A program made the position numbers and the translations under genes. Source: Actinomycetales bacterium (GTDB lineage Bacteria > Actinomycetota > Actinomycetes > Actinomycetales > Cellulomonadaceae). Taken from it: a stretch of DNA of 6,348 nucleotides. Where the stretch lies: assembly GCA_015655615.1 (NCBI GenBank), contig JAATES010000042.1, positions 1 through 6,348 on the forward strand, read 5' to 3'. Positions 6,011 to 6,348 of this stretch are shown here, piece after piece; the first letter of the stretch is position 1, and every line of letters begins with the position of its first letter. The notes under the pieces were generated by a model that did not search any database, was not told the origin of the DNA, and was given only the letters and a program-made list of their open reading frames with translations.

Positions 6011-6068
6011 CTCCGTGATGTCCGAGCGCGTCCGACGACTGTCGTTCGCTGGGCCATGCGCGTCTTAG

Positions 6069-6074
6069 ACGTTA
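6069..6074 (-). promoter_or_regulatory. Weak candidate -10 element for the fabG operon
   Basis: TAACGT on the minus strand, within GATAACGTC, fits TAnnnT and would start transcription near 6062, giving a leader of about 65 nt that includes the AAGGAG site. No convincing -35 lies at 16-18 bp. The rest of 6058-6231 holds no gene or repeat that I can support. Confidence 0.22.
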
Positions 6075-6231
6075 TCGGACCGCGCCCCCGATGCCGCGGT
6101 TACCCCGCCACAACGGCGTGGCGCCCGGCTGTGGGATCCCTACAACGCTCCTTCACCACGGCATGCCTTCCCAGCCAGCGGTCTCGGAACGGAAGGTGCC
6201 TCACCGCTCGTAGGCCGATGCCGCGGCGACC

Positions 6232-6260
6232 AGCGCCATAGACTGAGCGCCATAGACTGA
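6232..6260 (+). repeat. 14-bp perfect tandem duplication covering a -10 element
   Basis: GCGCCATAGACTGA occurs at 6233-6246 and again, directly adjoining and identical, at 6247-6260; the preceding A (6232) also matches A6246, giving 29 bp of exact 14-bp periodicity. Each copy contains TAGACT, so the candidate -10 hexamer is present twice, at 6239-6244 and 6253-6258. Confidence 0.92.
6253..6258 (+). promoter_or_regulatory. -10 element of a leaderless promoter for the gene at 6265
   Basis: TAGACT followed by 6 nt (GACCGG) and then the GTG at 6265 reproduces the glgC design (TAGGCT, 6 nt, ATG). The duplicate TAGACT at 6239-6244 would start transcription about 14 nt upstream and give a leadered transcript. 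No ribosome binding site precedes the GTG beyond a weak GG. Confidence 0.5.
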
Positions 6261-6264
6261 CCGG

Positions 6265-6348
6265 GTGAAAGACGGGCGCCCCTCGCGGGTCCACCGCCGT
6301 CATCCCTATGGGCCTTCGGCGCACGGGGGCGAAGCACACCGGATCACC
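6265..6348 (+). CDS. Start of a probable DUF3099 membrane protein (5' part only)
   Basis: The frame runs open from a GTG at 6265 to the window end, 28 codons. The N-terminus is basic and disordered-looking, ending in GGEAHRIT. From memory, actinobacterial DUF3099 proteins begin similarly, with a charged, low-complexity stretch followed by an x-H-x-IT motif before two membrane helices, and are often found next to fabG; the helices would lie beyond this window. Support comes from the leaderless promoter signature directly upstream and the divergent position relative to fabG. With so few residues the family name is a guess, though a gene starting here is fairly likely. Confidence 0.45.
   Translation, partial: MKDGRPSRVHRRHPYGPSAHGGEAHRIT

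Noticed and set aside
4453..6018. A 521-codon open frame on the plus strand opposite fabI and fabG
   Set aside because: It runs antisense through two unmistakable enzymes and their spacer. Its translation is low-complexity, rich in R, S, P and H, with no motif. Long antisense frames are normal in GC-rich coding DNA.
5998..6057. N-terminal extension of FabG to the ATG at 6057
   Set aside because: The added 20 residues are arginine-rich and unlike FabG N-termini, no Shine-Dalgarno sequence precedes 6057, and AAGGAG sits at ideal spacing before the GTG at 5997.
6100..6339. Small minus-strand frames (65-79 codons) in the fabG upstream region
   Set aside because: They overlap the better-supported plus-strand start at 6265, are arginine-rich, and show no initiation signal.
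1..6348. Mobile element, CRISPR array, tRNA/rRNA or defence system
   Set aside because: I saw no transposase or integrase motif, terminal repeats, regularly spaced repeats, or tRNA-like folds. Apart from the unknown protein at the left edge and the short frame at the right edge, the genes are housekeeping and their composition is uniform by eye.

Overview
The window reads as ordinary chromosome of a GC-rich actinobacterium (Actinomycetota). Three things point there: strong G/C bias at third codon positions; a MabA/InhA-type fabG-fabI pair; and a divergent glgA/glgC pair that matches the layout known from Mycobacterium and Corynebacterium. Several genes also begin directly downstream of a TAnnnT -10 element with no ribosome binding site, which is common in this phylum. 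I cannot fix the genus. A non-mycobacterial actinobacterium is likely, because FabI is followed by a histidine phosphatase rather than by hemH as in mycobacteria.

Layout, left to right. 1-573 (+) is the 3' end of a protein I do not recognise. 608-1825 (-) is glgA (or glgM), convergent with it. A 77-bp region then separates two divergent leaderless starts and carries a CRP/GlxR-like palindrome at its centre. 1903-3144 (+) is glgC, followed 20 bp later by serB (3165-3839, +). serB converges on a SixA-like phosphatase gene (3886-4407, -), and a perfect 15-bp inverted repeat lies between them. The phosphatase gene is the last gene of a minus-strand operon, fabG (5272-5997) - fabI (4404-5171) - phosphatase, with a 4-nt GTGA overlap between fabI and the phosphatase. 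After a 207-bp gene-free stretch downstream of the fabG ATG-frame limit, a divergent gene starts at 6265 (+). It is probably a DUF3099 membrane protein and runs off the window.

Functionally there are two modules. The first is storage carbohydrate: GlgC makes ADP-glucose, and GlgA/GlgM uses it for glycogen or maltose-1-phosphate synthesis. The second is type II fatty acid elongation: FabG carries out ketoreduction and FabI enoyl reduction. SerB (last step of serine synthesis) and the histidine phosphatase sit between the modules.

I found no mobile element, CRISPR array, tRNA, rRNA or clearly novel multi-gene system. The items worth following are regulatory: a recurring leaderless promoter design that moves the glgA start, a CRP-like site symmetric to two transcription starts, an inverted repeat whose arms are themselves palindromes, and a tandem duplication of a -10 element.
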